From the NCBI RefSeq assembly GCF_002890915.1, contig NZ_POUT01000006.1, positions 62,001 to 126,000 of the forward strand: 64,000 bases of DNA, given 5' to 3'. The notes below the pieces were generated by a model. The model saw only the letters and a program-made list of their open reading frames with translations. It searched no databases and had not been told where the DNA came from. The position numbers and the translations under genes are program-made. Positions within the stretch are counted from its first letter, which is position 1, and each line of letters begins with the position of its first letter. Shown here one piece after another: positions 12,625 through 21,087 of this stretch. This DNA is from Stutzerimonas stutzeri (GTDB lineage Bacteria; Pseudomonadota; Gammaproteobacteria; Pseudomonadales; Pseudomonadaceae).

Positions 12625-13059
12625 ATGCGCTATCTGCTGTTTCTTCATCTGCTGGGCGCCTGTGTCTGGGTCGGTGGTCATCTGGTGCTGCTGCTGGGTG
12701 TCCTGCCCGGCGCGCTACGCCGGCGCGATCCGCAGCCGGTACGCGGTTTCGAGCAGATCTACGAGCGCATCGGTATCCCGGCGCTGCTGCTGCAGATCGT
12801 CACCGGTCTGTGGATGGCGAGCTTGTGGCTGCCCCATGCGCAGTGGTTCGGCGATTCACCCATCGCCCATCTGGTGCAGGCCAAGCTGGCGCTGCTGGGC
12901 TTCACCGCCCTGCTCGGGGTGCATGCGCGGCTGGCATTGATCCCCAGGCTCGATGCCCGGCGGCTGCCGCAGCTGGGGCTGCATATCGTGCTGATCACCC
13001 TGACGGCGGTGGCATTCGTCTGGGTCGGGGCGGGGTTCAGGTTCGGTGGGGTGTTCTAG
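12625..13059 (+). CDS. CopD-family membrane protein
   Basis: A 144-residue inner-membrane protein with four hydrophobic segments, resembling the copper-resistance CopD domain and related small membrane proteins. Histidines lie in the first and second segments (FLHLLGACVWVGGH) and in the third (VHARLALIPR). The family is linked to copper uptake or haem-containing membrane redox functions, but single-domain members are uncharacterised. CGGGAG precedes the ATG. It stands alone, and no copper genes are nearby. Confidence 0.7.
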   Translation: MRYLLFLHLLGACVWVGGHLVLLLGVLPGALRRRDPQPVRGFEQIYERIGIPALLLQIVTGLWMASLWLPHAQWFGDSPIAHLVQAKLALLGFTALLGVHARLALIPRLDARRLPQLGLHIVLITLTAVAFVWVGAGFRFGGVF

Positions 13060-13112
13060 ATCACCACGCTGCCTATGCCATTCGCGAGCCGCTGCCGAAC
13101 GGGCACATGCGG

Positions 13113-13197
13113 GTAGGTTGGCGCTGAGCGCAGCGAAGCCCAACAGGGGGGCACGAACATGTTGGGCTTCGTCGCTTCGCTCCTCAACCCAACCTAC
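13113..13197. repeat. Palindromic element with GTAGGTTGG ends
   Basis: Bounded by GTAGGTTGG and CCAACCTAC, with an inner inverted segment around gcgcagcgaagcccaac and gttgggcttcgtcgcttcgc. It closely resembles the element at 31048-31144 and the fragment at 2737-2768. Confidence 0.8.
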
Positions 13198-13230
13198 GTT
13201 CTCCAGGGCCAAGACCACGGAGCAACGAAA

Positions 13231-13253
13231 AAGCCCGCCATGGCGGCGGGCTT
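13231..13253 (-). terminator. Terminator of the YdcH-like gene
   Basis: Stem AAGCCCGCC / GGCGGGCTT followed on the minus strand by TTTCGTTG. It lies 20 bases past the stop at 13273. Confidence 0.8.
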
Positions 13254-13272
13254 CGCGGGAGTGTCTACCGGC

Positions 13273-13542
13273 TCAGCCGCAGCAACCGCCGCAGCAGCTG
13301 CCCGAGGCGCGCTTGAGGTCGCGGGCGATGTCGTCCTTCATGTTCACGCGCTCCTGCTTGAGCGCGTTCAGTGCCGCGTCATCCAGAGTCTCGACGCCGT
13401 CTTCCACGCGGCAGATGCGCTTGTCCAGGGCTTCATACTCTTCAGCCTTGCGTGCGAAGGCCGGATCTTCCTGGCGCAGTTTCTGCAGTTGCTCGCGCTT
13501 TTCAGGGAAATCGTTGATCAATGGATGGTGTTCGACATGCAT
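13273..13542 (-). CDS. YdcH/DUF465-family small protein with cysteine-rich tail
   Basis: An 89-residue, highly charged, largely helical protein of the YdcH (DUF465) family (HHPLINDFPEKREQLQKLRQEDPAFARKAEEYEALDKRI). The helical body is followed by an unusual C-terminus SCCGGCCG with four cysteines in two CC pairs. Most YdcH proteins end without such a tail. A metal-binding or disulfide role is possible but unproven. I chose the ATG at 13542 rather than 13575 because the family begins MHVEHHPL and a GGAG lies upstream. Confidence 0.8.
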   Translation of the reverse strand: MHVEHHPLINDFPEKREQLQKLRQEDPAFARKAEEYEALDKRICRVEDGVETLDDAALNALKQERVNMKDDIARDLKRASGSCCGGCCG

Positions 13543-13761
13543 GGAGGCTGCTCCGGGGGTTATCGGGAAAGCCATACCTTAGTCTGGCGCCCGCGTTATC
13601 CGGTTGACGGCGATCAAGCGAACGTCATCCGCGCGATTTCGCCGACGAGCGAGGCTCCTCTGGCCTGCGCTCCGAAGGCCGCCTATGCTCTAGAACGGCC
13701 CGCGCCACCTGGGTGGTGACCGCGCAGAGGCAAGCCCATCAGCGATACAGGATTTTTCGAT

Positions 13762-14175
13762 ATGAGTCTGATCAGCGAATTCAAGGCGTTTGCCGTCAGG
13801 GGCAACGTGGTCGACATGGCCGTGGGTATCATCATCGGCGCGGCGTTCGGCAAGATCGTCTCGTCGTTCGTCGACGGGGTGGTCATGCCGCCGTTAGGCC
13901 TGTTGATCGGCGGGGTGGATTTCTCCGATCTGGCCATCGTGCTCAAGGAGGCCGTGGGGGATGCGCCGGCGGTGCTGCTGCGCTACGGGGCCTTCATCCA
14001 GACCGTGGTGGACTTCCTGATCATCGCCTTTGCCATCTTCATCGCGATCAAGGCACTCAACCACCTCAAGCGCAAGGAGGCCGAGGCTCCGTCCGCGCCG
14101 CCGGCGCCGACCAAGGAAGAACTCCTGCTGACCGAGATCCGCGACCTGCTCAAGGAGCGCAGCGGGCGCCCCTGA
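13762..14175 (+). CDS. mscL: Large-conductance mechanosensitive channel
   Basis: Homopentameric inner-membrane channel that opens under hypo-osmotic stretch. It is 137 residues, normal length. The N-terminal helix and TM1 ([33 protein letters not shown]) and TM2 ([22 protein letters not shown]) are intact, with a charged C-terminal bundle. The ribosome site is weak. It converges with norD, 9 bases between stops, with no obvious terminator between them. Confidence 0.97.
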   Translation: MSLISEFKAFAVRGNVVDMAVGIIIGAAFGKIVSSFVDGVVMPPLGLLIGGVDFSDLAIVLKEAVGDAPAVLLRYGAFIQTVVDFLIIAFAIFIAIKALNHLKRKEAEAPSAPPAPTKEELLLTEIRDLLKERSGRP

Positions 14176-14184
14176 GGCGTTGCC

Positions 14185-16218
14185 TCAACGCACCACCAGC
14201 CGCCGAAGCCAGTCCAGCAGCACGCCGGGCAACAGCTCGGGACGGGGCAGCAGGGCGTATTGCCCGGTGCCGAAGACGCCGGGCAGGTAGTTGGCGGCCT
14301 GGCGGTCGATGGTCAGGCAGAACGTCGAGATGCCCTGCAGGGTGGCTTCGGTGACCGCCTGGCGCATGTCTTCCACGCCGTAGCGGCCTTCGTATTCATC
14401 CTTGTCGTTCGGCTTGCCGTCGGACAACAGCAGCAGCAGGCGATGGCTGGCGCCCTGTCGCAGCAGGCCGCTGCTGGCGTGGCGGATGGCGGCGCCGGCG
14501 CGGGTGTAGTGCTCCGGCTCCAGCGCGCTGATGCGCAGCGCCACGTCGTTGCCGAAGCCTTCGTCGAAGGCCTTGAGCTGCCGCACGATCACCGCGTCGG
14601 GGCCCTCGCCGGAAAATGCCTGCACGGCGTAGGGCTCGCCCATGCCTTCGAGGGCGATGCAGACCAGCAGCAGGGCTTCGCGCTCCACGTCGATGATGCG
14701 GCGGTTGGCCGATATCCAGCCGTCGGTGGAGCCGCTGATATCGATCAGCAGGGTGATGGCCAGGTCCCGTTCCATCGTGCGACGGGTCTGGTACAACTTC
14801 TCGGACAGCGAGCCGCCGGCACGGAAGTCGGCGTAGCTGTCGATGTAGGCGCCCAGGTCGACCTCGTCCCCGTCCAGTTGCCGCCGGCGGGTGACGCGGC
14901 GCGCACTGAGCATTTCGAAGTGCCGCCTGATCTGTCCGAGCAGCGCGCGGTGCTCGTTCAGTGTGTCGTCCACCCAGCGCTGGGAGCCCGGCAGGTTCGG
15001 CAGCTCCCTGACGATGGCGCCGGGCTGGCGGTAGTGCTGGGCGCGGTAATCCCATTCCGGGTAGTGCAGGCCCTGGCCTTCGGTCCTGGCGCGCTTCAGC
15101 TGCATGAGCGTATTGCCGTCCGGCGGATCGTCGGAAACCAGCACCTCCCTGGGCCTGCCCGGCGTCGCGACCAGCCGTGCCTCCGGCAGCTCCGAGAGCA
15201 TGTCGCCGTATTCGTCGGCGCTGATGTCCTCGTCGCGGTCGACCGGGCGGTTCAGCCCGAAGGGGTCTTCGGCATGCTGGTGCGGCTCGTCGGCCTGCAC
15301 CATGAAGATGCCGTCGCTGTCGTCGTCCTCGTCTTCGGCCGCCTGGCGGACGTCCGGGCGGCGCGGCAGGCTGGCGCTGCGTGGCGGCGCTGCGCTTCCG
15401 TGATCGGCTGTAGACGTTTCCTGCGCCGACATCATGACTGGCTCGGGCGCGGGCGCATGCAGGGTCCCGGTCCACCAGTCCCTGAGCAACGGGGCGTCGC
15501 CGCCGGAGCGATCGTCGGGCGAAAGACCCAGGCGGGCCAGCAGCGCTTCGGCCAGTTGCAACGAGTGCGCCGGCGATTCGCTGAGCGGGAAGCCTGGCGG
15601 CGCATGCCCGCAGGGGCTGGCGAGCAATTGCCTGAGCAGCGCCTCGAGCGGCTGGCGCGAGCGGGAAAAGCTCGAGAGCGGCGGGCGTCGTTGCAGGGCC
15701 GTTTGGCGCAATCGTTCGAGCGCAGGCGCCATGCCGGGCAGTACTTGCACCAGCCGCTCGTCCGCCGCCCAGGCTTCGAGCAGCAGGCAGGCGTCCGCCA
15801 GCAGCGGGGGGTGGGTGGGATCGAACAGTTCGGCGCTGCCGCGCTGGGCGCGCAGCGCCTGCTGCAGGGCCATGACCCGGTAGGCTTCGCTGCCGAACTC
15901 GATATCCGCCATGCCGGAGTCCGCCGGCAACCACAGGCGCCGACCATCGGTAGCCGGGACGGGCTGTTGCTGCCAGGGGTATTGAGCGCGGCGGAACAAC
16001 CGCACCAGCAAGGTGGGCCGGGCGGGCGGCTGGGCGATCCGGAGCGGGTAGCTGGCGCCGGTTACCGCGGTGACCAGCAGGTCCAGACGGGGCGCGACAT
16101 CGGCAAGGGTGGCGGTCGGCGGCCCTTTCGCCGGTGGCCGGTAACGCCGCCACAGCTTCTGCGCCTGGATGGTCGCATGGCGCGCGGCATCGCTGACCAG
16201 CTCCTCGGCTTCGGCCAT
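14185..16218 (-). CDS. norD: Nitric oxide reductase activation protein NorD
   Basis: Accessory protein needed to produce active cNOR, thought to work with NorQ in inserting the non-haem iron of NorB. At 677 residues it has a long, poorly conserved N-terminal region, an acidic middle (ADEPHQHAEDPFG and EDEDDDSD) and a C-terminal von Willebrand A domain. The MIDAS motif DISGST lies in TLLIDISGSTDGW. It starts 14 bases after norQ, and norQ-norD pairs are standard in denitrifiers. It is the last gene of the nor unit. Confidence 0.93.
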   Translation of the reverse strand: MAEAEELVSDAARHATIQAQKLWRRYRPPAKGPPTATLADVAPRLDLLVTAVTGASYPLRIAQPPARPTLLVRLFRRAQYPWQQQPVPATDGRRLWLPADSGMADIEFGSEAYRVMALQQALRAQRGSAELFDPTHPPLLADACLLLEAWAADERLVQVLPGMAPALERLRQTALQRRPPLSSFSRSRQPLEALLRQLLASPCGHAPPGFPLSESPAHSLQLAEALLARLGLSPDDRSGGDAPLLRDWWTGTLHAPAPEPVMMSAQETSTADHGSAAPPRSASLPRRPDVRQAAEDEDDDSDGIFMVQADEPHQHAEDPFGLNRPVDRDEDISADEYGDMLSELPEARLVATPGRPREVLVSDDPPDGNTLMQLKRARTEGQGLHYPEWDYRAQHYRQPGAIVRELPNLPGSQRWVDDTLNEHRALLGQIRRHFEMLSARRVTRRRQLDGDEVDLGAYIDSYADFRAGGSLSEKLYQTRRTMERDLAITLLIDISGSTDGWISANRRIIDVEREALLLVCIALEGMGEPYAVQAFSGEGPDAVIVRQLKAFDEGFGNDVALRISALEPEHYTRAGAAIRHASSGLLRQGASHRLLLLLSDGKPNDKDEYEGRYGVEDMRQAVTEATLQGISTFCLTIDRQAANYLPGVFGTGQYALLPRPELLPGVLLDWLRRLVVR

Positions 16219-16232
16219 CGTCGTCGGGCCCG

Positions 16233-17048
16233 CTAGACGAAGGTGCCGTCGACCAGATCGCGCAGGGCGCTGACCATCGACGACTCGTCGGACAGCGGCG
16301 AGACGATGGCCGCATGGCAGGCTTCGCGCACCGGGATACCGCAGCTGGTCAGGGTGGCGGCGGCGATCAGCAGCCGCGTGCTCGGCACTTCCGCCAGGCC
16401 GCGGTCGCGCAGCTGGCGGATGCGCCCGGCCAGGCTGACCAGGCCCCTGGCGATGGCCGGGTCGGCGCCGCTCTCGTGCTGCACGATCAGCGCCTCCTGT
16501 TCGGGCGCGGGGAAGTCCAGGTCCATGGCGACGAAGCGCTGGCGGGTGCTGGGTTTCAGGTCCTTGAGCATGCGCTGGTAGCCGGGGTTGTAGGACACCA
16601 CCAGTTGAAAGCCGGGCGCCGCCTCGATGGTCTCGCCGGTCTTGTCGATCGGCAGCATGCGCCGGTAATCGGTCAGCGCGTGCAGCACCACCACGGTGTC
16701 CTGTCGCGCCTCGACGACCTCGTCCAGGTAGCAGATGGCGCCTTCGCGCACGGCGCGGGTCAGCGGCCCGTCCTGCCAGACGGTGCCGTCATGGCGGATC
16801 AGGTAGCGGCCGATCAGGTCGCTGGCCGCCAGGTCGTCGTGGCAGGGAATGGTCACCAGCGGCCGGCCGAGCCGCCAGGCCATGTGTTCGACGAAGCGGG
16901 TCTTGCCGCAGCCGGTCGGGCCCTTGAGCATGACCGCCAGGCCCCGGGCATGGCACTGCTCGAACAGGGCGATCTCGTTGCCGGCCGGCCGGTACCAGGG
17001 CTCCTCCGCCAGCTGGCGCGCGGACAGGCTGCGCAGTGCGCGATCCAT
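16233..17048 (-). CDS. norQ: NorQ, MoxR-type AAA+ ATPase for NO reductase maturation
   Basis: AAA+ chaperone of the CbbQ/NorQ/GvpN group, partner of the VWA protein NorD. Walker A is GPTGCGKT (near residue 43-50 from the chosen start), Walker B ICYLDEV, and sensor VVSYNPGYQ. I chose the ATG at 17048 preceded by GAGG; a GTG two codons upstream would also work. It follows norB by 7 bases, indicating translational coupling. Length (271 residues) is typical. Confidence 0.94.
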   Translation of the reverse strand: MDRALRSLSARQLAEEPWYRPAGNEIALFEQCHARGLAVMLKGPTGCGKTRFVEHMAWRLGRPLVTIPCHDDLAASDLIGRYLIRHDGTVWQDGPLTRAVREGAICYLDEVVEARQDTVVVLHALTDYRRMLPIDKTGETIEAAPGFQLVVSYNPGYQRMLKDLKPSTRQRFVAMDLDFPAPEQEALIVQHESGADPAIARGLVSLAGRIRQLRDRGLAEVPSTRLLIAAATLTSCGIPVREACHAAIVSPLSDESSMVSALRDLVDGTFV

Positions 17049-17055
17049 GCCCACC

Positions 17056-18429
17056 TCAGGTGGTCCGGTCGACAGCGAGGCCGCCGTTCGGCGCCGGCTC
17101 TTCGCTCAGTGCTTCGAAGCGCGGTCGGTAGCGGAAGAAGTCGTAGATATACAGCCCCACGCCGGTGGCGAAGACGCTGGCGGTGGCGATCAGCATCACG
17201 AAGTGGATCTGGATCTTGAGCTGCGCATCCAGATAGCCCACGCCCATGATCCGCTCCAGGTACACCTGGCCGATGCCGGCGGTGGCGAAGGAGATGGTCA
17301 TGCCGAACATGCCGGCCAGCTGCAGCCAGAAGGCCCAGTAGCCGATGGCGGTGCCCTCGTCCGGACGCTTGTGGGTGAGCGAGGGCAGCGCGTAGCTGAT
17401 CATCGCCAGCACGATCATGGCGTAGGCGCCGTAGAAGGCGGCATGGCCGTGCATGGCGGTGACCAGGGTGCCGTGGGTCCACTTGTTGATGCTCGGCCAG
17501 GTATGGGCCAGGCCCAGCAGGCCGGCGCCGAACAGGGTGAACACGGTGCTGCCCAACGTCCAGTGCAGCGCCAGCACGTTGGGATGGCGCAGCCCCGAGC
17601 GGCGCATGGCGCCGTAGGCGTACATGGCCATGCCGACGATCGCCAGCGGTTCCAGCGCGCTGAAGAAGCCGCCGATCGGCAGCCAGTAGTAGGGCACGCC
17701 GACCCAGTAGTAGTGGTGCGCGGTGCCGAGGATGCCGGCGATGAACACCAGGCCGACGATCACGTACAGCCACTTCTCCAGCACTTCGCGGTCCGCGCCG
17801 GACAGGCGGATCAGCAGGTAGGCGAGGAAGGCGCCCATGATCATCATCCACACGCCTTCGACCCAGAGATGGATGGTCCACCAGCGGTAGAAGATGGATA
17901 CCGTGTAGTTCTCGTAATGCAGCAGCGCGGGGAGGAACAGCACGGCGCTGCTGAGCAGGCCGAGCAGCAGCACGCCTTCGGTGGTGGTGAAGCGCCCGGA
18001 TTTCCGGATGGTCATGCCGATGTTGTAGAGAAAGATCAGCATGCAGACGACGATGACCAGCTTGTGCGGCAGCGGTTGTTCCAGCAGCTTGTTGCCGGTG
18101 CCGTAGCGGAACAGGTAGCCGATGATCGCGGTGACGCCCATGGCGGTCCACAGGCCGAGCTGGAGGTAGGCGAGCCTGGTGCTGTGCAGCTCGGTGCGCG
18201 ACTCGTCGGGCACCATCCAGTAGGTGGCGCCCATGAAGCCGGTGAGCACCCAGACGATCAGCAGGTTGGTGTGGATCACCTTGGTGACGTCGAACGGCAG
18301 GATGGACAGCAATGGATCGGGGCCCAGGTACTTCGCCGCCGAGAGCAGGCCGAACACCAGTTGCAGGCCGAACAGCACCATGGCGACGGCGAAGTACCAG
18401 TAAGCGACGGACTGTGATTGGTAGCGCAT
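17056..18429 (-). CDS. norB: Nitric oxide reductase large subunit NorB
   Basis: Integral membrane catalytic subunit of cytochrome c-dependent NO reductase, reducing 2 NO to N2O at a haem b3-FeB centre. It is 457 residues with about 12 transmembrane helices. All metal ligands expected for the family can be picked out: H53 (VIHTN), H187 and E191 (IHLWVEG), H238/H239 (AHHYYWVG), and H327/H329 (AMHGHAAFYGAY). E191 is the glutamate that distinguishes NORs from oxygen reductases. It starts 55 bases after norC. Confidence 0.97.
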   Translation of the reverse strand: MRYQSQSVAYWYFAVAMVLFGLQLVFGLLSAAKYLGPDPLLSILPFDVTKVIHTNLLIVWVLTGFMGATYWMVPDESRTELHSTRLAYLQLGLWTAMGVTAIIGYLFRYGTGNKLLEQPLPHKLVIVVCMLIFLYNIGMTIRKSGRFTTTEGVLLLGLLSSAVLFLPALLHYENYTVSIFYRWWTIHLWVEGVWMMIMGAFLAYLLIRLSGADREVLEKWLYVIVGLVFIAGILGTAHHYYWVGVPYYWLPIGGFFSALEPLAIVGMAMYAYGAMRRSGLRHPNVLALHWTLGSTVFTLFGAGLLGLAHTWPSINKWTHGTLVTAMHGHAAFYGAYAMIVLAMISYALPSLTHKRPDEGTAIGYWAFWLQLAGMFGMTISFATAGIGQVYLERIMGVGYLDAQLKIQIHFVMLIATASVFATGVGLYIYDFFRYRPRFEALSEEPAPNGGLAVDRTT

Positions 18430-18484
18430 GGCCTGACCTCTGCAAGTGTCTTCCCGGCGCCCCGAGAGCGCGGCGGGGTCGCTG

Positions 18485-19354
18485 TTATTTGAATGTCGCG
18501 AGGTACGCGACCAGTTGGTCGAGCTGTTCGTCGCTCAGCGACTGGGCATAGGTGTTCGGCATGAACGAGGTGCCGCCCGCCGAATACATCTCGCCAGGAT
18601 GCAGGTAGGCGCTGGGCGTGACGATGGATTCGCGGATGTACGCCTCGACGCTCTCGGCGCCGCCCTGGTAGTCCGCCGAGGCGATGGTCCGTTCGGCCCG
18701 CGTGGCGATGCCGGCCAGCGTCGGCCCCGCCAGGTTGACCCCGGGGGCGATGGAGTGGCAGGCATTGCAGGCCGGCGTCACCGTGCGGAACAGGGCTTCG
18801 CCCTGGGCGATGGGGGCTTCGCCGCCGCTGACCGGTCGTGCGCCGGGCGGCATCTGTTCGGGTGCGTGGCCGGGGCCGGAGGCGTCCTGCTGCGCCAGGG
18901 TCAGGTCGGTGCCGGGGATCGACGAGCCGGTCACCAGGATCGGGCGTGGCGGCCAGCCCTGGTTGTCGACACTGGCGACCCAGTCGAAGAAGGCGATCAG
19001 CGCGGCGATCTCCTCGTCGCTCAGGTCCTGGTCCGGCATCAGCCGGCGGTGGCGCTGCTCGTCGTAGAACTTCGCCGGGTCCTTGAGAAAGGCGGTGAGG
19101 TAGGGCGCGCCGCGGTGCTGGGAGATTTTCGTCAGGTCCGGGGCGTAGTAGGCCCCCTCGCCGAAGAGCGTATGGCAGTTGATGCAGTTTTTCGCGTGCC
19201 AGACATCCTTGCCGCGGGTGACTTCGGGGGTGATGGCCTCGGCATTGGTCAGGGCGGGAAACTGCCGGTGACTGTCCACCGTGAGCCCGAGAAAGACCGC
19301 CGTGGCGACGAGGGTGGAAATGATGGCGAAGAAACGCGTTTGTCGCTTGTTCAT
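18485..19354 (-). CDS. norC: Two-haem NorC-type cytochrome c subunit of NO reductase
   Basis: Electron-donating subunit of cNOR: an N-terminal membrane anchor (about 8-26), then a NorC domain with haem site CINCH (C57, C60, H61) and likely axial Met106. The usual NorC ends near residue 145, around NQGWPPRPI. Here the protein continues through a Pro/Gly-rich linker (about 145-180) into a second cytochrome c domain with CNACH (C196, C199, H200) and likely axial Met265. At 289 residues it is about twice the normal length. The extra domain may dock the donor cytochrome directly. norB follows. The NorC identity is secure; the role of the second haem is inferred. Confidence 0.92.
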   Translation of the reverse strand: MNKRQTRFFAIISTLVATAVFLGLTVDSHRQFPALTNAEAITPEVTRGKDVWHAKNCINCHTLFGEGAYYAPDLTKISQHRGAPYLTAFLKDPAKFYDEQRHRRLMPDQDLSDEEIAALIAFFDWVASVDNQGWPPRPILVTGSSIPGTDLTLAQQDASGPGHAPEQMPPGARPVSGGEAPIAQGEALFRTVTPACNACHSIAPGVNLAGPTLAGIATRAERTIASADYQGGAESVEAYIRESIVTPSAYLHPGEMYSAGGTSFMPNTYAQSLSDEQLDQLVAYLATFK

Positions 19355-19375
19355 TGGGAGCGCCTCAACGGCGGA

Positions 19376-19486
19376 TCAAACGCCGATGCCTGACCAGTGA
19401 ATGATGCCGATAGCGCCGGCATAGAGCGCGGCGGCGAGCATCAGCGCAAGAACCACGAAGCTGAGAATCCTCAGGGCCTTTTCCAA
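19376..19486 (-). CDS. 36-residue membrane peptide in nor operon (TTG start)
   Basis: A micro-ORF reading (M)EKALRILSFVVLALMLAA and on to IIHWSGIGV. One transmembrane helix fills most of it. The start codon is TTG, preceded at six bases by a strong AAGGAG ribosome site. It lies 21 bases upstream of the norC ATG and 38 bases downstream of the cupin stop, all on the same strand. A small subunit or assembly factor for NorBC is an attractive idea, but no family is recognised. Coding status rests on the ribosome site, the hydrophobic composition and the tight spacing. Confidence 0.65.
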   Translation of the reverse strand: MEKALRILSFVVLALMLAAALYAGAIGIIHWSGIGV

Positions 19487-19524
19487 GCTGTTCTCCTTCT
19501 GCCGAGTCGTTGGCGGCGGTGGCG

Positions 19525-19860
19525 CTAGCCACCGGGCGGCAGGCGTACCAGCGTGACCAGTACGATCGAGTCCGCCAGCAAGCGCAGGGCATGCCTGGTC
19601 TGCTCGGCCAGGTAGATCAGCTCGTTGGCGCGCAACGGCCGCCAGTCGTCGTCGACCTGGACCTCGATCGCGCCCTGCAGGCAATGGATGGTGATGGGAC
19701 CCGGCACGGCATGGCCGGGAACGACATGGCCGGCGCTTAGTACCAGGCGCATGACCTCGATGCGGGGGGCGCTGACGATCGCTTGAGACTTGAGGGTGGG
19801 CAACTGCCCTGCGCAAAGCAGGTCGACCACTTCGCCCGATTGCGCGTGCTTCAAGGCCAT
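19525..19860 (-). CDS. Cupin-fold protein at head of nor operon
   Basis: A 111-residue single-domain cupin. The core reads GHVVPGHAVPGPITIHCLQGAIEV, with GxVVPxHxVPGP and a conserved HCLQG turn, but without the full HxH...E metal set of classic cupins. Metal binding is therefore uncertain. It is the first gene of the presumed cupin – micro-ORF – norCBQD transcript. Possible roles include sensing or an accessory step in NO reduction; the sequence does not decide. The ATG at 19860 was chosen because upstream codons fall in the terminator region of the peroxidase gene. Confidence 0.75.
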   Translation of the reverse strand: MALKHAQSGEVVDLLCAGQLPTLKSQAIVSAPRIEVMRLVLSAGHVVPGHAVPGPITIHCLQGAIEVQVDDDWRPLRANELIYLAEQTRHALRLLADSIVLVTLVRLPPGG

Positions 19861-19963
19861 GGCTGTTCCGCCGTTGTTGCTTGGTCTTGAGCGTAGACGA
19901 GGTGTTGGGGGTGGTCCAATTTGGGGCGCGCGTGTAAGGGGCGTGCCGCTCAGACGCAAAAAA

Positions 19964-19990
19964 CCTTCCCGGCGCGAGGCGCCGGGAAGG
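19964..19990 (-). terminator. Strong terminator of cytochrome c peroxidase
   Basis: Perfect 12-base stem CCTTCCCGGCGC / GCGCCGGGAAGG with a 3-base loop, followed on the minus strand by TTTTTTGCG. It ends 10 bases before the peroxidase stop codon at 20000. It should insulate the cupin-nor transcript from ccpA, so a nor promoter is expected within 19861-19963; I could not recognise one. Confidence 0.9.
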
Positions 19991-19999
19991 ACCGGGTGG

Positions 20000-21028
20000 T
20001 TATTCCGGCTTCGGCGTGGTCGCCGTGCTGGCCGGCAGGGTCGGGTAGGCCACCTGCGGTTGCTCGCCGGTGAGGCTGTGGAGGAACGCGGTGATGGCGC
20101 TGACTTCGTCATCGTTGAGCTGACGGCCGAGCTGGCTGTCACCCATGATCGCCACGGCCTGTTCCAGCTCCCAGACTTCACCGCTGTGGAAGTACGGCGG
20201 CGTCAGGGCGATGTTGCGCAGCGGTGCGGCGCGGAACACGTACTCGTCGTCGGCGGTGTTGGTGACCGTGAAGCGGCCCTTGTCACCGGCCGGCAGGATG
20301 TCGGCGCCCGGCTTCTTGATCACGCCGAACGGGAAGTAGCTCTGGCCGCCGACGTTGACGCCGTTGTGGCAGGCGATGCAGCCGACGTCCATGAACAGCG
20401 CGAGGCCTTTCTTCTGCTTGTCGTCCAGTGCCTTGTCCTCACCCTTGAGGAAGCGGTCGAACGGCGAATTCGGCGTGGTCAGGCTGACTTCGAAGGCTTC
20501 CAGGGCGTAGGCCATGTTGTCGAAGCTGACCGGGTCCTTGTCGTTGGGGAAGGCTTTCTTGAACTCGGCGGCGTACTCCGGAATGCTCTTGAGCGTCGCC
20601 ACGACCCGCTCGGGCGTGCTGTTCATCTCGACGCTGGCCTGTACCGGGCCCTTGGCCTGCTCCTGCAGGTCCTTGGCACGGCCATCCCAGAACTGTGCGG
20701 CGTTGAACACGGCGTTCAGCACGGTCGGCGAGTTGCGCGGACCTTTCTGCCAGCCGTGGCCGATGGAGGTCGGTACGTTGTCGCTGCCGCCGATGCTCAG
20801 GTTGTGGCAGGTGTTGCAGCTGATCACGTGGCTGCTGGACAGGCGCGGGTCGAACCAGAGCTTGTGGCCGAGCATCGCCTGGTCGTCGCTGACTGTCTGG
20901 CCGCGAACCTCGGTGACCTTGTCCGGTACCGGCTTGAAGATGGCGCTGGCGCGCTCGCGCAGGTCATCGGCATTCGCTACGCCGGCGAACAGTAGGCTGC
21001 TAAGCAATAAAGGAAGGGACGGGCGCAT
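20000..21028 (-). CDS. ccpA: Periplasmic di-haem cytochrome c peroxidase
   Basis: Reduces periplasmic H2O2 to water with electrons from cytochrome c or azurin, a low-oxygen function. The signal peptide is clear (MRPSLPLLLSSLLFAGVANA). The haem motifs CNTCH and CIACH are both present, with the conserved regions between them. I chose the ATG at 21028, which follows AAAGGAG and begins the signal sequence; the frame extends 17 codons further upstream without merit. Mature length is about 322 residues, as expected. A perfect ANR/DNR box lies 60 bases upstream. Confidence 0.95.
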   Translation of the reverse strand: MRPSLPLLLSSLLFAGVANADDLRERASAIFKPVPDKVTEVRGQTVSDDQAMLGHKLWFDPRLSSSHVISCNTCHNLSIGGSDNVPTSIGHGWQKGPRNSPTVLNAVFNAAQFWDGRAKDLQEQAKGPVQASVEMNSTPERVVATLKSIPEYAAEFKKAFPNDKDPVSFDNMAYALEAFEVSLTTPNSPFDRFLKGEDKALDDKQKKGLALFMDVGCIACHNGVNVGGQSYFPFGVIKKPGADILPAGDKGRFTVTNTADDEYVFRAAPLRNIALTPPYFHSGEVWELEQAVAIMGDSQLGRQLNDDEVSAITAFLHSLTGEQPQVAYPTLPASTATTPKPE

Positions 21029-21087
21029 CACGGAAACTCCTTTTGTGTTGGCTAGCCCTAGGAGGCCTCTTTTGGTCAAGTCGATGC

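Noticed and set aside
19861..19963. ttggaccacccccaa as an FNR-type box ahead of the nor unit
   Set aside because: Only TTG/CAA ends match; the inner bases and spacing do not fit TTGAT-N4-ATCAA.
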